The notes beneath the pieces were generated by a model, which was not told the origin of the DNA, did no database searches, and saw only the letters and a list, made by a program, of their open reading frames with translations. DNA of 64,000 nucleotides from Streptomyces asiaticus (GTDB taxonomy: Bacteria > Actinomycetota > Actinomycetes > Streptomycetales > Streptomycetaceae): NCBI RefSeq assembly GCF_018138715.1, contig NZ_JAGSHX010000006.1, forward strand, positions 7,750,001 through 7,814,000, in the 5' to 3' direction. A program made the position numbers and the translations under genes. Positions 36,797 to 47,167 of this stretch are shown here, piece after piece. Each line of letters begins with the position of its first letter. Position 1 is the first letter of the stretch.

Positions 36797-37474
36797 TCAC
36801 CCGCCGTCACCGGCGAGGCGGTACCCCGCCCCGCGGACCGTCTCGATGGACCGCGCCCCGAAGGGCTGGTCGATCTTGCGGCGCAGATAGCCGATGTAGA
36901 CCTCGACGACGTTGGGGTCCAGATCGTAGGGCTCCGCCCACACGTGGGCCAGGAGGTCCTGCTTGCTCACTACCTGTCCCTGATGGCGGACCAGGTATTC
37001 GAGTAGCGAGAACTCCCGCGTGGTCAGGTCGATGGAGACCCCGCCGCGTCGGCATGTGCGGGCCCCGGGGTCCAGGTGGAGATCGCCGGCCCGCAGTACG
37101 GCGGGGCGGGGGCGCCGTCCTCGCCGCATCAGGGCGTGGAGGTGGGCGGTCAGCACTACGTAGGAGAACGGCTTGGTGAGGTAGTCGTCCGCTCCGATGT
37201 CCAGGGCGTCCGCCTCGTCGTACTCACCGTCCTTGGCGGTGAGCATCAGGATGGGTGTCCAGTTCTTCGCGGCCCGGAGCCGTCGGCATACGTCGTAGCC
37301 GTTGACCCGGGGCAGCATGATGTCCAGCACGATGGCGTCGTAGCCGGTGTCGCCGGCCATGAAGAGTCCTTCTTCTCCGTCGGCGGCGAGGTCCACGGCG
37401 AACCCCTCGGCCGAGAGCCCGTGGATCAGGGCGCGTCCGAGGGTGGGGTGGTCTTCGATGACGAGGACACGCAT
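36797..37474 (-). CDS. OmpR-type response regulator (module copy 1)
   Basis: The intact 225-aa regulator has Asp51 in VLDIMLPRVNGYD, YLTKPFSYVVL, and LTTREFSLLEYLVRHQG with VEVYIGYLRRKID in the winged helix. It is highly similar to the regulator at 47168-47845, including the spacing of 3 bp to its kinase. Its own kinase is broken, so it may depend on the kinase at 45686 or act unphosphorylated. Phased TCAG sites lie upstream. Confidence 0.9.
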   Translation of the reverse strand: MRVLVIEDHPTLGRALIHGLSAEGFAVDLAADGEEGLFMAGDTGYDAIVLDIMLPRVNGYDVCRRLRAAKNWTPILMLTAKDGEYDEADALDIGADDYLTKPFSYVVLTAHLHALMRRGRRPRPAVLRAGDLHLDPGARTCRRGGVSIDLTTREFSLLEYLVRHQGQVVSKQDLLAHVWAEPYDLDPNVVEVYIGYLRRKIDQPFGARSIETVRGAGYRLAGDGG

Positions 37475-37519
37475 GCCGCCCGCTCCTTCCTTCCCTTTTG
37501 TGCATGAATATTCATATTC

Positions 37520-37563
37520 AGAGTAGGTGTCCCTGGCTGAAATGAAACTGAGAGGCTGCTGAG
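37520..37563 (-). promoter_or_regulatory. TCAG sites before regulator copy 1
   Basis: On the plus strand CTGA starts at 37537, 37548 and 37559, exact 11-bp period (TCAG on the minus strand). Eleven bases beyond the last TCAG on the minus strand is TACTCT (37525-37520), a good -10. Confidence 0.65.
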
Positions 37564-37598
37564 AACCCCGGAGGGGTTCCGTGGCCCCGTCACCTCGC

Positions 37599-37631
37599 CT
37601 CAGCTTCCTCTCAGCCGCGGCGGCGCAGGAT
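37599..37631 (+). promoter_or_regulatory. TCAG sites before secreted peptide copy 1
   Basis: CTCAG at 37599 and 37610, 11 bp apart, then 11 bases, then CAGGAT (37626-37631) as -10. The same design occurs at 47967-47999. Confidence 0.65.
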
Positions 37632-37681
37632 GCACATGTTCCGGATGGAGCGTCCATGCGGAACCTGAAGTGAAGGTGATC

Positions 37682-37984
37682 ATGAATACGCGCAGGAAGG
37701 CGGCACTTCTCGCCGCGTCCACGGCCGCCGTCGTCGCGACCGTTCTCGGAGGGGGCGCCGCCATGGCGTCCTCGGAGCCGGCTCATGCCGCGTCCTCGGT
37801 GTCCACCACGGTGCAGAAGCCCACTCCGCCGGGCCCCGGTGCGCACCAGTCCGGTACGTCGAAGAGCGACGGCGAACACGGGGAGCACGAGGAGAACGGA
37901 GAGCACGAGAACCAGTCGGACGGCCCCGGAGGCCACGCCGACCCCTCCGCCAAGACGAACCACGAGTTCCAGGGCAAGGAGTAG
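37682..37984 (+). CDS. Small secreted acidic peptide (copy 1)
   Basis: The 100-aa precursor has a signal peptide (MNTRRKAALLAASTAAVVAT to about residue 30) and a mature part rich in Glu, His, Gly and Ser (GEHGEHEENGEHENQSDGPG). It has no cysteine and no known fold. ATG 37682 is preceded by GAAGGTG. It is divergent from the regulator gene; a homologue is at 48049-48378. Binding of cations or of a cationic polymer in the envelope is a guess from composition. Confidence 0.7.
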   Translation: MNTRRKAALLAASTAAVVATVLGGGAAMASSEPAHAASSVSTTVQKPTPPGPGAHQSGTSKSDGEHGEHEENGEHENQSDGPGGHADPSAKTNHEFQGKE

Positions 37985-37994
37985 AAAGGGGGGT

Positions 37995-38034
37995 CGCCTG
38001 AGGCAGGCGGTCACACCACCGCTCGCCTCAGGCG
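37995..38034. terminator. Bidirectional hairpin
   Basis: CGCCTGAGGC (37995-38004) pairs with GCCTCAGGCG (38025-38034); an inner GCGGT/ACCGC pair extends the stem. It lies between the peptide gene and the kinase remnant. Confidence 0.65.
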
Positions 38035-38035
38035 G

Positions 38036-38225
38036 GTGACGGCGGGGGTCTCCATGGTCGGCAGCAGCAGGGTGAAGGTGGTGGGTGCCGCCCGGGCGAG
38101 CGTGAGTCGGCCCCCCGCGGCCTCGGCCATGGCGCAGGGCGTTGTCGGTGCGACACCAGGGCGGTGCCGACGAGGCCCAGCCAGGCCAGAGCGACACGCG
38201 CCAGACGGCTCTGTTCCGTAATCGG
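38036..38225 (-). pseudogene. Remnant of second kinase (module copy 1)
   Basis: This is a DNA-level match to the kinase at 48431-49738. The segment near 38053-38130 matches that gene's 3' end. It then jumps at CGGCCAT to a GGCGCAGGGCGTTGT segment from farther inside, then again to the region around AGGCCCAGCCAGGCC. About 85% of the gene is gone through at least two deletions. Confidence 0.7.
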
Positions 38226-38379
38226 GGGTAGCGTTGTGTAGTGATCATTGGAGGAGGATGCGGTGCCGAGGAGGGGGAACCCGGCTCGGCCGTGCATCTA
38301 CTTCATGATCCGTTTGGTTCGTGTGTTGACGCTCTCGGTGCCGTGAGCTTGGTGTCGTTGCCCTCCACTGGGGTGTCGA

Positions 38380-41300
38380 CTACGGCTCTCTCCGGCAGAC
38401 GGCATCGGTGGTCAGCTCCACTGCCGGATTGCCGCGCCACTGGGCGTGTGGCGGTACGTGTTCGCCCTTCATGAGGAAGGAGTCGGCGTCGATGCGGGCG
38501 TGGTCGTCGATGACGACGCCGTAGTGCACGAAGGCGCTGGTGCCGATCGTGCAGCCGTTGCCGATGGCGATGCGGTCGGATTTGAAGACGCCCTCTTCGA
38601 GGGAGTGCGCCTGCAAGATGCTGCCGGCGTTGAGGGCGCAGTCATCGCCGACCTGGGTGAGGGTCCGTTCCAGGATCCGGCAGCCGTCGTCGAAGACCCG
38701 GTGGCCCATGCGGACGCCGAGCAGCCGCCAGATGGCGGGTTTGAAGGGGGTGCCGTTGAAGAGGGCGAGGTAGAGGATGGACGGTACCTTCCAGTAGCGC
38801 TCGTGCCGCCAGAAGGGCCGCTCGTAGAGGGAGCAGAACCGTGGCCGCAGGGTACGGAAGCCCAGCACGGCCCGCTCGACCAGGACGAAGAAGCCGACCG
38901 TGAAGGCGAGTTCGAGGAGGGCGGTGCCGAGCGTCTCCAGCCAGTACAGTCCGCCGTTGCCGGCCAGGGGGAACATCGCGATCAGGAGGAGGCCGTAGAC
39001 GTACAGGCACCGCACGGTCAGGAACAGGGCCATGGTCACGACGTTGTGGTGGTTCTTGGCCGCGAGGCGGCGCCGGAGTCCGGATCCGGTGGTGGGGTGG
39101 TCGAAGCGGCGGTCGCGTTCGACCGACCGTGGGATCTCGATGGGGGGTGAGCCGAGCAGTCCGGTGTTCTCCGCGACCGGACCACTGACCGGGATCATGG
39201 CCTTGGTGGCCAGCAGGCAGTTGTCGCCGGTCCTGCCGCCGGCCGGATAGACGATGTTGTTGCCCAGGTAGTTGTGGCGTCCGATGGCGGCCGGGGCGGT
39301 GCGGAAGGAGGTGCTGGAGTACTCCGCGTTCGCCATGGACAGCCCGTCGGAGACCATGGTCCCGGTGCCGACGCGGCTGAGGGCGGGCACCTCGTGTTTG
39401 AGCATCGTGCCGAAGTTGGATCCGGTCTGCTCGATCGGCGCCAGACGGTATCCGAGGGCTTTGAGGTAGTGCACGATTGCCGAGCTGTCGCCGAACAGGG
39501 CGATGGTGAAGCGGATATTGGCCAGCCGGGCGACGGCGCGCTGGAGTGTGAATCGTACTCCGTACAGCGGATAGACCGTGTTCGGTCCGAGGGGACGGGA
39601 CAGTATCCGCGACAGGGCCGGCGCGAGGGTCGCCCCCAGGAGGGCGAGGCCGAACACCGTGGCCGCCGCGATCTCCAGGCCGTCGGCGTAGTACGTCCAA
39701 CTGCCGGGGCCGCCCGCTCCGGTGAGGGTGTGGACCAGCGCGGGCCGGGCTTCCAGCAGGGCGGCGACGGCCACCTCGGCCACTCCGACGGTGGCCGTCA
39801 GGACCAGCAGCGTGGCGAGGCTGTGACACACCCGCCGCAGGCGGCCGCAACGGGCCGGTGGAACGGTGAGGTACTCACACCCTGTCGGTGCGGGCCGGGC
39901 CGGTGAGCCGTGCCACCGCTGCCCGGCGGGTATCGACTGGCCTTCGTGTAGCGCGGAGGCATGGCCGAGCTGGGCGGTGTCGCCGAGGTGTACGCCGATG
40001 TCGAGCGTGCTCTGTTCGCCGACGAAGGCGCCGGAACCGATGGTGACCGGGCCGGTCTCGATGACGCCGTCGCGTGCTCGGTAACCGTTGAGATAGGTCT
40101 CCTTGCGGATCACGGTGTCCGCCCCGACGGTCAGCAGGTCGGTACAGATCGGCAGCCACCGGGTGAAGATCAGTGTGCGGGGTCCGATCTTGGCGCCGAG
40201 CGCCCGCAGATACGCGGTGTACATCGGTGTTCCGACGGTCAGCCGGGCCAGCGGGTTGGCGACGACGAGGGTTCTGACACACCAGAAGCGGACATAGGCC
40301 ACGCTCCACAACCGGATACGCCGCGGTTTCCACCGCCCGATCAGAGCCCATTTGGCGGCGATCGGGAACAGACTCGCGCCGATCAGTGCCACGGCGCCGA
40401 GGGCCACCCCGCGTTCATAGATACCGAACCATCCCTGTCCTCGCGTCATCCAGGACGTTCCGGCGTCCAGCGCCACCGAAGCGAGGCTCACGTACGCCAG
40501 GAACGCCAGGAACTGGAGCGTCGCGCACAGGGCGTACCGGAGCCTGCCCACCACCGGAGCGGTCGGCTGTTGCGGTACGCGGTCGAGCACGGTCCGGGCA
40601 TGAGGTGGCGCTTCGGTCAGGGCCGTGGCGAGTCGGCGCACGGTGGGATGCAGGTAGACGTCCCTCATCGACACGCCGGGCAGCTCCGGACGTGCGCGCA
40701 CGGCCGCGTTGAACCGTGCCATGATCAGGGAATTGGCGCCGAGGTCGTCGAAGAAGTGGCTGTCCACGGAGACCCGCTCGACCTCCAGGACCGTGGCCAG
40801 CAGTTCGGCCAGCATCCGTTCGGTACCGGTGCGTGGAGCCGTGTCATCGCCCTGGGCGAGCCGGCGCCGTCCGGTTGGTGGCGGCAGGCGCCGGCGGTCG
40901 GCCTTCCCGCTGGGCAGCATCGGAATCGACGTGAGGTGTTCGAGGTAGGCGGGGACCATGTAGCCGGGCAGCCGTTCCCGCAGGTGTGCCACGGCCCGCT
41001 CGGGATCCACGGTCATGCCCGCGCAGGTGGTGTAGTAGGCGCACAGTTCCGCGGTCCCCGGAGTGATCTCCTGCTCGGCGACGACCGCTTGGGCGATTCC
41101 GGGCACGTGCAGGAGCACTGACTCGATCTCGGTCAGTTCCACACGGTAGCCGCGGATTTTGACCTGGGTGTCGATGCGGCCGTGGTGTTCGACCTGACCG
41201 TGGGTGTTGATGCGGCCCAGGTCCCCGGTGCGGTAGATCTTGCCGGACGGATTCCCGGGGATGCCGAGAAAGTCCGTTATGAAGGCGCGTTCGGTCACCT

Positions 41301-42513
41301 CGGGCCGGTTGAGGTATCCGTCTGCGAGCCCGATCCCGCCGATCGCGATCTCTCCCATCGTGCCCGGCGGCAGGGCCCTGTCCTGTTCCGGATCCAGGAT
41401 GGCGACCGAGTACGTCGGCAGCGGGACACCGATCGTCACCGGACGGTCAGGGGCCAGGGCGCTCCAGGTCGCCGTGACGGTCGCCTCGGTCGGGCCGTAG
41501 ACGTTGAGGAACCGGCGACCGGGCCGGTGCCAGCGGGTGACGAGATCCTGCGGACACGGTTCCCCGGATACCAGCAGGAACCGCAGTGCGGATGTGTTCT
41601 CGTCCAGCGTGGCCAGCAAGGTGGGAACGCAGCACAGGGCCGAAACTTCCCGCTCCCGCAGGAAGGCGTCCAGCTCGGGACCGAGCAGGCTCGGCCCTTC
41701 GGGCCTGGGCACCACCGTGGCACCGGCCATCCAGGGCACCCATATCTCCTCGACGGAGAAGTCGAACGCGATGGTCATCCCCTGGTAGACCCGGTCGTCG
41801 CGGGTGATGCCGTAGACCTCCGAGGCCACCCGGACGAAGTTGCACACGGCGGGATGGCCGACGGCCACACCCTTCGGACGGCCCGTGGTTCCCGAGGTGT
41901 AAATGACGTAGCACAGGTCGTCAGCCGGCTCCCCGACAGCCACGGGCCCGGGGCGACCGGGAGACTGCTCGGCCACCCTGGACCGCACCCGGTCCAGATA
42001 CAGCAACTCGGTACCGTCCGCGAGGCGTCGGGCCCGCTCGGAGAGTCGGGACAGTGACAGGACCATGCGCACGGAGGCATCGGACACGATGTAGCTCAAA
42101 CGGTCCGACGGGAATCCGACGTCCAACGGTACGTACGCGGCGTGTGCCTTCAGCACGGCCAGCATCCCGACATAGGCGTCCACCGCCTCGTCGAGCAGCA
42201 ACCCGATCCGGTCGCCGGGCCGTATCCCCTCGGCCATCAGGAAACGAGCAAGCCGGTTGGCCCTTTCGTCCAGTTGCGGGTATGTGAGGACGACGTCACC
42301 GGCGTCCACCGCGAGCCGGTCTCCGTTCCCCCGCGCACACATCCGGTCGCAGCGCTCCTCGAACAGCCGCTCAAGCCGTTCGCCGTCCCGCCACCGGACC
42401 GAACCGTCCCAGCCCGCACAGGCGAGCAGGCCGTCCGGACGGCTCTGCGACCTCGGCGCCCATGCGCGCGGCGGCTCTCCCCCCACCGCCCCCTTCCGGT
42501 CACTTCCCAACAT
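38380..42513 (-). CDS. Pls-type membrane peptide synthetase (poly-diaminobutyrate synthetase candidate)
   Basis: The single-module synthetase has about 1377 aa. The adenylation domain (about 50-545) shows YVIYTSGTTGRPKG, NVYGPTEATV, YRTGDLGR and PSGK with Lys537. The carrier domain has Ser595 in DDLGANSLI. There is no condensation or thioesterase domain. Instead come about six membrane helices in pairs (from about 660) separated by three soluble segments with hexapeptide repeats, as in epsilon-poly-L-lysine synthetase, whose tandem C-terminal domains join amino acids through side-chain amines. By my alignment to GrsA the specificity residues are D-F-E-C-S-E-V-V-T-K, with two acidic residues (Glu255, Glu318) suited to a basic side chain. 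ATG 42513 follows GAGGAG. The product is inferred from the upstream genes. Confidence 0.85.
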   Translation of the reverse strand: MLGSDRKGAVGGEPPRAWAPRSQSRPDGLLACAGWDGSVRWRDGERLERLFEERCDRMCARGNGDRLAVDAGDVVLTYPQLDERANRLARFLMAEGIRPGDRIGLLLDEAVDAYVGMLAVLKAHAAYVPLDVGFPSDRLSYIVSDASVRMVLSLSRLSERARRLADGTELLYLDRVRSRVAEQSPGRPGPVAVGEPADDLCYVIYTSGTTGRPKGVAVGHPAVCNFVRVASEVYGITRDDRVYQGMTIAFDFSVEEIWVPWMAGATVVPRPEGPSLLGPELDAFLREREVSALCCVPTLLATLDENTSALRFLLVSGEPCPQDLVTRWHRPGRRFLNVYGPTEATVTATWSALAPDRPVTIGVPLPTYSVAILDPEQDRALPPGTMGEIAIGGIGLADGYLNRPEVTERAFITDFLGIPGNPSGKIYRTGDLGRINTHGQVEHHGRIDTQVKIRGYRVELTEIESVLLHVPGIAQAVVAEQEITPGTAELCAYYTTCAGMTVDPERAVAHLRERLPGYMVPAYLEHLTSIPMLPSGKADRRRLPPPTGRRRLAQGDDTAPRTGTERMLAELLATVLEVERVSVDSHFFDDLGANSLIMARFNAAVRARPELPGVSMRDVYLHPTVRRLATALTEAPPHARTVLDRVPQQPTAPVVGRLRYALCATLQFLAFLAYVSLASVALDAGTSWMTRGQGWFGIYERGVALGAVALIGASLFPIAAKWALIGRWKPRRIRLWSVAYVRFWCVRTLVVANPLARLTVGTPMYTAYLRALGAKIGPRTLIFTRWLPICTDLLTVGADTVIRKETYLNGYRARDGVIETGPVTIGSGAFVGEQSTLDIGVHLGDTAQLGHASALHEGQSIPAGQRWHGSPARPAPTGCEYLTVPPARCGRLRRVCHSLATLLVLTATVGVAEVAVAALLEARPALVHTLTGAGGPGSWTYYADGLEIAAATVFGLALLGATLAPALSRILSRPLGPNTVYPLYGVRFTLQRAVARLANIRFTIALFGDSSAIVHYLKALGYRLAPIEQTGSNFGTMLKHEVPALSRVGTGTMVSDGLSMANAEYSSTSFRTAPAAIGRHNYLGNNIVYPAGGRTGDNCLLATKAMIPVSGPVAENTGLLGSPPIEIPRSVERDRRFDHPTTGSGLRRRLAAKNHHNVVTMALFLTVRCLYVYGLLLIAMFPLAGNGGLYWLETLGTALLELAFTVGFFVLVERAVLGFRTLRPRFCSLYERPFWRHERYWKVPSILYLALFNGTPFKPAIWRLLGVRMGHRVFDDGCRILERTLTQVGDDCALNAGSILQAHSLEEGVFKSDRIAIGNGCTIGTSAFVHYGVVIDDHARIDADSFLMKGEHVPPHAQWRGNPAVELTTDAVCRREP

Positions 42514-42615
42514 CACGCTCTCCTCACGCGCGCCACGGCCACGGCGTCCGCAGACATGGTCCGCTTCAGGGGCGGAGGGGACGGCGGGGTGCTCCCATCG
42601 CGCGCCGATGATGGC

Positions 42616-43977
42616 CTACGGGCACGGCACGTCCGGCAATATGCGGCGGGGCGGTGGCCTCCAGTTCGATGGCGAGACGTCACACGGCCCGGTCACCGTG
42701 CTCATCCGCCTCCTCCCGGTGGACGCCTTCGTCGGCAACCTGCCCTCCACGAACGCCTTGTGCAGGACACGTACGGCGTCCGGCAGCAGGGAGGCACGGC
42801 ACAGTACCGAAATGCGGGTGTCCGACGCCGACACCGGCTCGAAGGGCACGCCCGTCCCGTCCAGCGTTTCCCTCAGCAGGAGGAAAGGCTCGGCGTGCGA
42901 CCGGAATCCGGACCCCACGAGCGAGACTGTTCCGACGTCGTCCTCCCGGGTCAGGTCGTCGTAGCCGATGCCTCGGCGGCAGGTCCGCAGGGCGGCCAGC
43001 GCGGCGGGGGCGTCGGCTGCGGGCAGGACCAGCGTGAGCGCGCCGCATCGCCCGTCGTCGGCCGGATCGGCACGGATTTCAGCCGTGCCGATCCCGCTCC
43101 CCGCCTCGGCCAGGGCGTGCATCACACCCGCCGTCGGCCTCGTGTGGACCATCGGACCGGACAGGGTGATCTTCGTGCGGGATGGGTCATGGGCCAGGCC
43201 CACGACCTGCGCGCAGGATCCGTACGGCGGGGGCCGATCGGGCTCGTCCGAGACGACGGTCCCCGGATGTTCGTCGTAGGACGACCGCACTCGGAGGGTC
43301 ACCGCGTGGCGCTCCGCGTACTCGGCGCCGGACAGCGCCAGCACCCGAGCGCCCCCGGCCGCCAGCTCCCGCATGGCCTCATGGGTGAGGTGGCCGATCG
43401 GCCTCGCCTCCGGCACGAGCGTGGGATCCGCGGTGAGCACCCCGTCCACATCGGTGCAGATTTCGCATACGTCGGCCTTGAGCGCCGCCGCCAGGGCGAC
43501 GGCCGTGGTGTCGGATCCGCCGCGGCCCAGGGTGGTGACCTCGTCGTCGTTCTCTCCGCACACCCCCTGGAACCCGGTGACCACCGGGATCATGCCGCGG
43601 TCCAGCGCCTCCCGGACCAGGCGAGGCCGCACCGCCACGATCCGGGCCCCGCCATGGGCCGGAGTCGTGATCACCCCGGCCTGGCGGCCGGAGCAGGAGC
43701 ACGCCGAGCCACCCAGCGCGTGGATCGCCATCGCGGTGAGTGCGCTCGAGACCCGCTCGCCCACGCTCAGCAGGGTGTCCAGCTCCCGCGGACAGGGTGC
43801 GCGGTCCACCTTCCGGGCCAGCGCGAGGAGTTCATCTGTGGCGTCGCCCATGGCGGACACCACCACGACCATGTCATGGCCCTCGGCATGGGCCCTGACC
43901 ACCCGTTCGGCGACCCGCCCGATCCGCTCGGTGGTGGGTATCGAGGAGCCTCCGTACTTCTGGACGATGAGAGCCAT
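42616..43977 (-). CDS. lysC: Aspartokinase, divergent regulatory domain
   Basis: The 453-aa enzyme phosphorylates L-aspartate. It begins MALIVQKYGGSS (KYGGSS at 7-12) and keeps LGRGGSDTTAVALAAAL and CTDVDGV. The C-terminal ACT pair is present, but where housekeeping actinomycete enzymes read about INIDMVVQN this one has GIGTAEIRADP, and the second site reads PFEPVSASDTRISVL. Loss of lysine/threonine feedback is therefore plausible. It lies 12 bp after the aminotransferase in the operon and would feed aspartyl phosphate into diaminobutyrate synthesis. No aspartate-semialdehyde dehydrogenase is encoded here. Confidence 0.88.
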   Translation of the reverse strand: MALIVQKYGGSSIPTTERIGRVAERVVRAHAEGHDMVVVVSAMGDATDELLALARKVDRAPCPRELDTLLSVGERVSSALTAMAIHALGGSACSCSGRQAGVITTPAHGGARIVAVRPRLVREALDRGMIPVVTGFQGVCGENDDEVTTLGRGGSDTTAVALAAALKADVCEICTDVDGVLTADPTLVPEARPIGHLTHEAMRELAAGGARVLALSGAEYAERHAVTLRVRSSYDEHPGTVVSDEPDRPPPYGSCAQVVGLAHDPSRTKITLSGPMVHTRPTAGVMHALAEAGSGIGTAEIRADPADDGRCGALTLVLPAADAPAALAALRTCRRGIGYDDLTREDDVGTVSLVGSGFRSHAEPFLLLRETLDGTGVPFEPVSASDTRISVLCRASLLPDAVRVLHKAFVEGRLPTKASTGRRRMSTVTGPCDVSPSNWRPPPRRILPDVPCP

Positions 43978-43989
43978 CCGATGCCCCTC

Positions 43990-45350
<1,361 letters not shown>

Positions 45351-45354
<4 letters not shown>

Positions 45355-45629
45355 GGGAAGCCTCCCCAAAGGCGTACCGGAGAGCGGAGGGCGTGGTCGG
45401 CGACTGTCCACAGGTGGGGTCGCGGGGAGATGAACTCGCCGACCGCCGCGTACGCGAGGAGCCGTCCTCCGCCGATCACGGCGCCACGGGACAGGGCACG
45501 GTCACAGGCGCGCTCGACGTACTCCGCGAGCGCCTTGAGCGAGGGTGGCCGGTCGGTAGTGGGTCGCGCCGTCAGGGGCCGTTCCTCACCCTCGGGATCC
45601 TTGAGATCAGCGGTGGTGTGCTTACTCAT
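45351..45629 (-). CDS. Small protein, first gene of the synthetase operon
   Basis: This 92-aa protein of unknown family has a charged N-terminal third (KDPEGEERPLTARPTTDRPP) and a helical remainder (LKALAEYVERACDRALSRGA). No signal peptide or metal motif is seen, and it is not MbtH-like. ATG 45629 follows GGAGGGCGTC. It starts about 33 bp after the predicted transcription start and is translationally coupled to the aminotransferase, so a role in regulation or as a synthetase partner is possible. Confidence 0.65.
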
Positions 45630-45652
45630 GACGCCCTCCGTTCGCGGGCGAA

Positions 45653-45724
45653 CCCCTGATGTCTTCCACGCTAGGGAGGGGGTGGTTAACGTGCATCCCG
45701 ACGGGGGTTAGACGACGGCAAAAC
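45653..45724 (-). promoter_or_regulatory. Promoter of the polyamino-acid operon
   Basis: On the minus strand: TTTTGCCGTCGTCTAACC, then TAACC again exactly 22 bp later, then TAGCGT (45673-45668) as -10. About 59 of 72 positions equal the exporter promoter at 49797-49868 without gaps. The upstream part overlaps the last codons of the kinase gene at 45686. Confidence 0.8.
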
Positions 45725-47164
45725 GCGCTTATGCGGGTATATCGCCAATGGCAGGCGCAGGACCAGCCGGGCTCCCGGACCGTCGCCCTCCACGGCCACC
45801 CGGCCGCCGTGATGGGTGGTCACGTCCCGCACGATGGCCAGGCCCAGCCCGGAGCCGCCGACGTCCCGGCCGCGAGCGTCATCCAGCCGGGTGAACCGTT
45901 CGAAGACCCGCTCTCGGTCGGCGGGTGCGATACCGGCGCCGTCGTCCTGGACGCTCAGTACCGCCTCGCCACGCGCGGTATCCAGGGTGACCTCCACCCG
46001 GCGGCGGGCATACCGGATGGCATTGTCGAGCAGATTGCGCACGGCCCGCGACAGGGCGTCGGCATCCCCACGGACGCGGGCGGGGCAGATGCGACCACGG
46101 ACGACGGCCACACCGGGGCGGGCGTGCAACCGCCGTACCTCGGCCCGCACCAGGTCGTCCAGGTCGACATCGGCTGTGAGCGCGGTACCCGGAGTGGCGT
46201 CGAGACGGGCCAGCCGCACGAGGTCGTCGATGAGCCGGCCGAGCCGGACCGTCTCCTCCAGGAGATCGGGCAGCCGGGCCGAGAAGTCGGCGTGGGGGTG
46301 GCGAGCGGCGGTCTCGAGTTCGGCCCGTACGGCGGCCACCGGACTGCGCAGTTCATGCGCGGCGTCCGCCACGAACTGCCGCTGATGGGCGGTGGACTCG
46401 TCGAGCCGAGCCAGCAGATCATTGAGGGTGGCCCCCAGCCGCCCCACCTCGTCGGCGGCCGGCGGCAGATCCAGTCGCCGGTGCAGGTCGGTGGCGGTGA
46501 TCTCGGCGGCTTGGCGGCGCAGCCGCTCCACCGGCACCAGCGCCCTCCCGGTGATGTGCCAACCGGCGCCCGCGAGCAGGGCCGTCAGCACCGGCAGGCC
46601 CGCGGCCAGTTCGGCGATGAGTTCCTCCACACTGTGGTCGGCCTGGGCGGTGGCGCGCCCCACGTACACGGTCTCGGGAGCTTGCGCCGATCCGGTCGAC
46701 ACGGCGGCGACCCGGTAGGTCCCCTGGTCACCCAGCGGCACCCCGTGAGCGGTATGCACCGACGGTTCGCCGCCGGGGGCCGGTTTCAGCGTCCGGAACA
46801 GCGCGGGTTCGCCCGCCACGTTCCCGGATGCCGCGATCACCCGGCCCCGGTGGTCGACGATCTGGGTCACGTCGTCGCCGTCGCCGGAGGCGGGCAGCGG
46901 CTGCACCGTTCGGCCCTTGTCCAGGGCAGCCGCGATGATCAGCGCACGCTGCCGGGCGCTGTCGTCCAGGCTGCGGATGAGCGAGGCGCGCTGGCTGACC
47001 ACCAGCAGCGCGCCCGCCAGACACAGACCGAGGGCGGCGATGAGCGTGGCCGCGAGCGTCAGCCGTATCCGCAGGCTGAACCCGCGCCAGCGGGGGAGCC
47101 GGGTGCATGTCCGTGAGGTGGCCGAGGCCCCGCGGAGGGCCGGGGGCGTGGTGGGGTTCCCCAT
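45686..47164 (-). CDS. Sensor histidine kinase (module copy 2)
   Basis: The intact 492-aa kinase has membrane helices near 36-56 and 188-206, an extracellular sensor of about 130 residues, HAMP, His270 in DAAHELRSPVAAV, NLLDNAIRYARR, DDGAGIAPAD and GGSGLGLAIV. It follows its regulator by 3 bp. The last residues (VLPSSNPRRDAR) are encoded by the promoter of the next operon. It is the functional counterpart of the broken gene at 35784-36793. Confidence 0.9.
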   Translation of the reverse strand: MGNPTTPPALRGASATSRTCTRLPRWRGFSLRIRLTLAATLIAALGLCLAGALLVVSQRASLIRSLDDSARQRALIIAAALDKGRTVQPLPASGDGDDVTQIVDHRGRVIAASGNVAGEPALFRTLKPAPGGEPSVHTAHGVPLGDQGTYRVAAVSTGSAQAPETVYVGRATAQADHSVEELIAELAAGLPVLTALLAGAGWHITGRALVPVERLRRQAAEITATDLHRRLDLPPAADEVGRLGATLNDLLARLDESTAHQRQFVADAAHELRSPVAAVRAELETAARHPHADFSARLPDLLEETVRLGRLIDDLVRLARLDATPGTALTADVDLDDLVRAEVRRLHARPGVAVVRGRICPARVRGDADALSRAVRNLLDNAIRYARRRVEVTLDTARGEAVLSVQDDGAGIAPADRERVFERFTRLDDARGRDVGGSGLGLAIVRDVTTHHGGRVAVEGDGPGARLVLRLPLAIYPHKRVLPSSNPRRDAR

Positions 47165-47167
47165 GGG

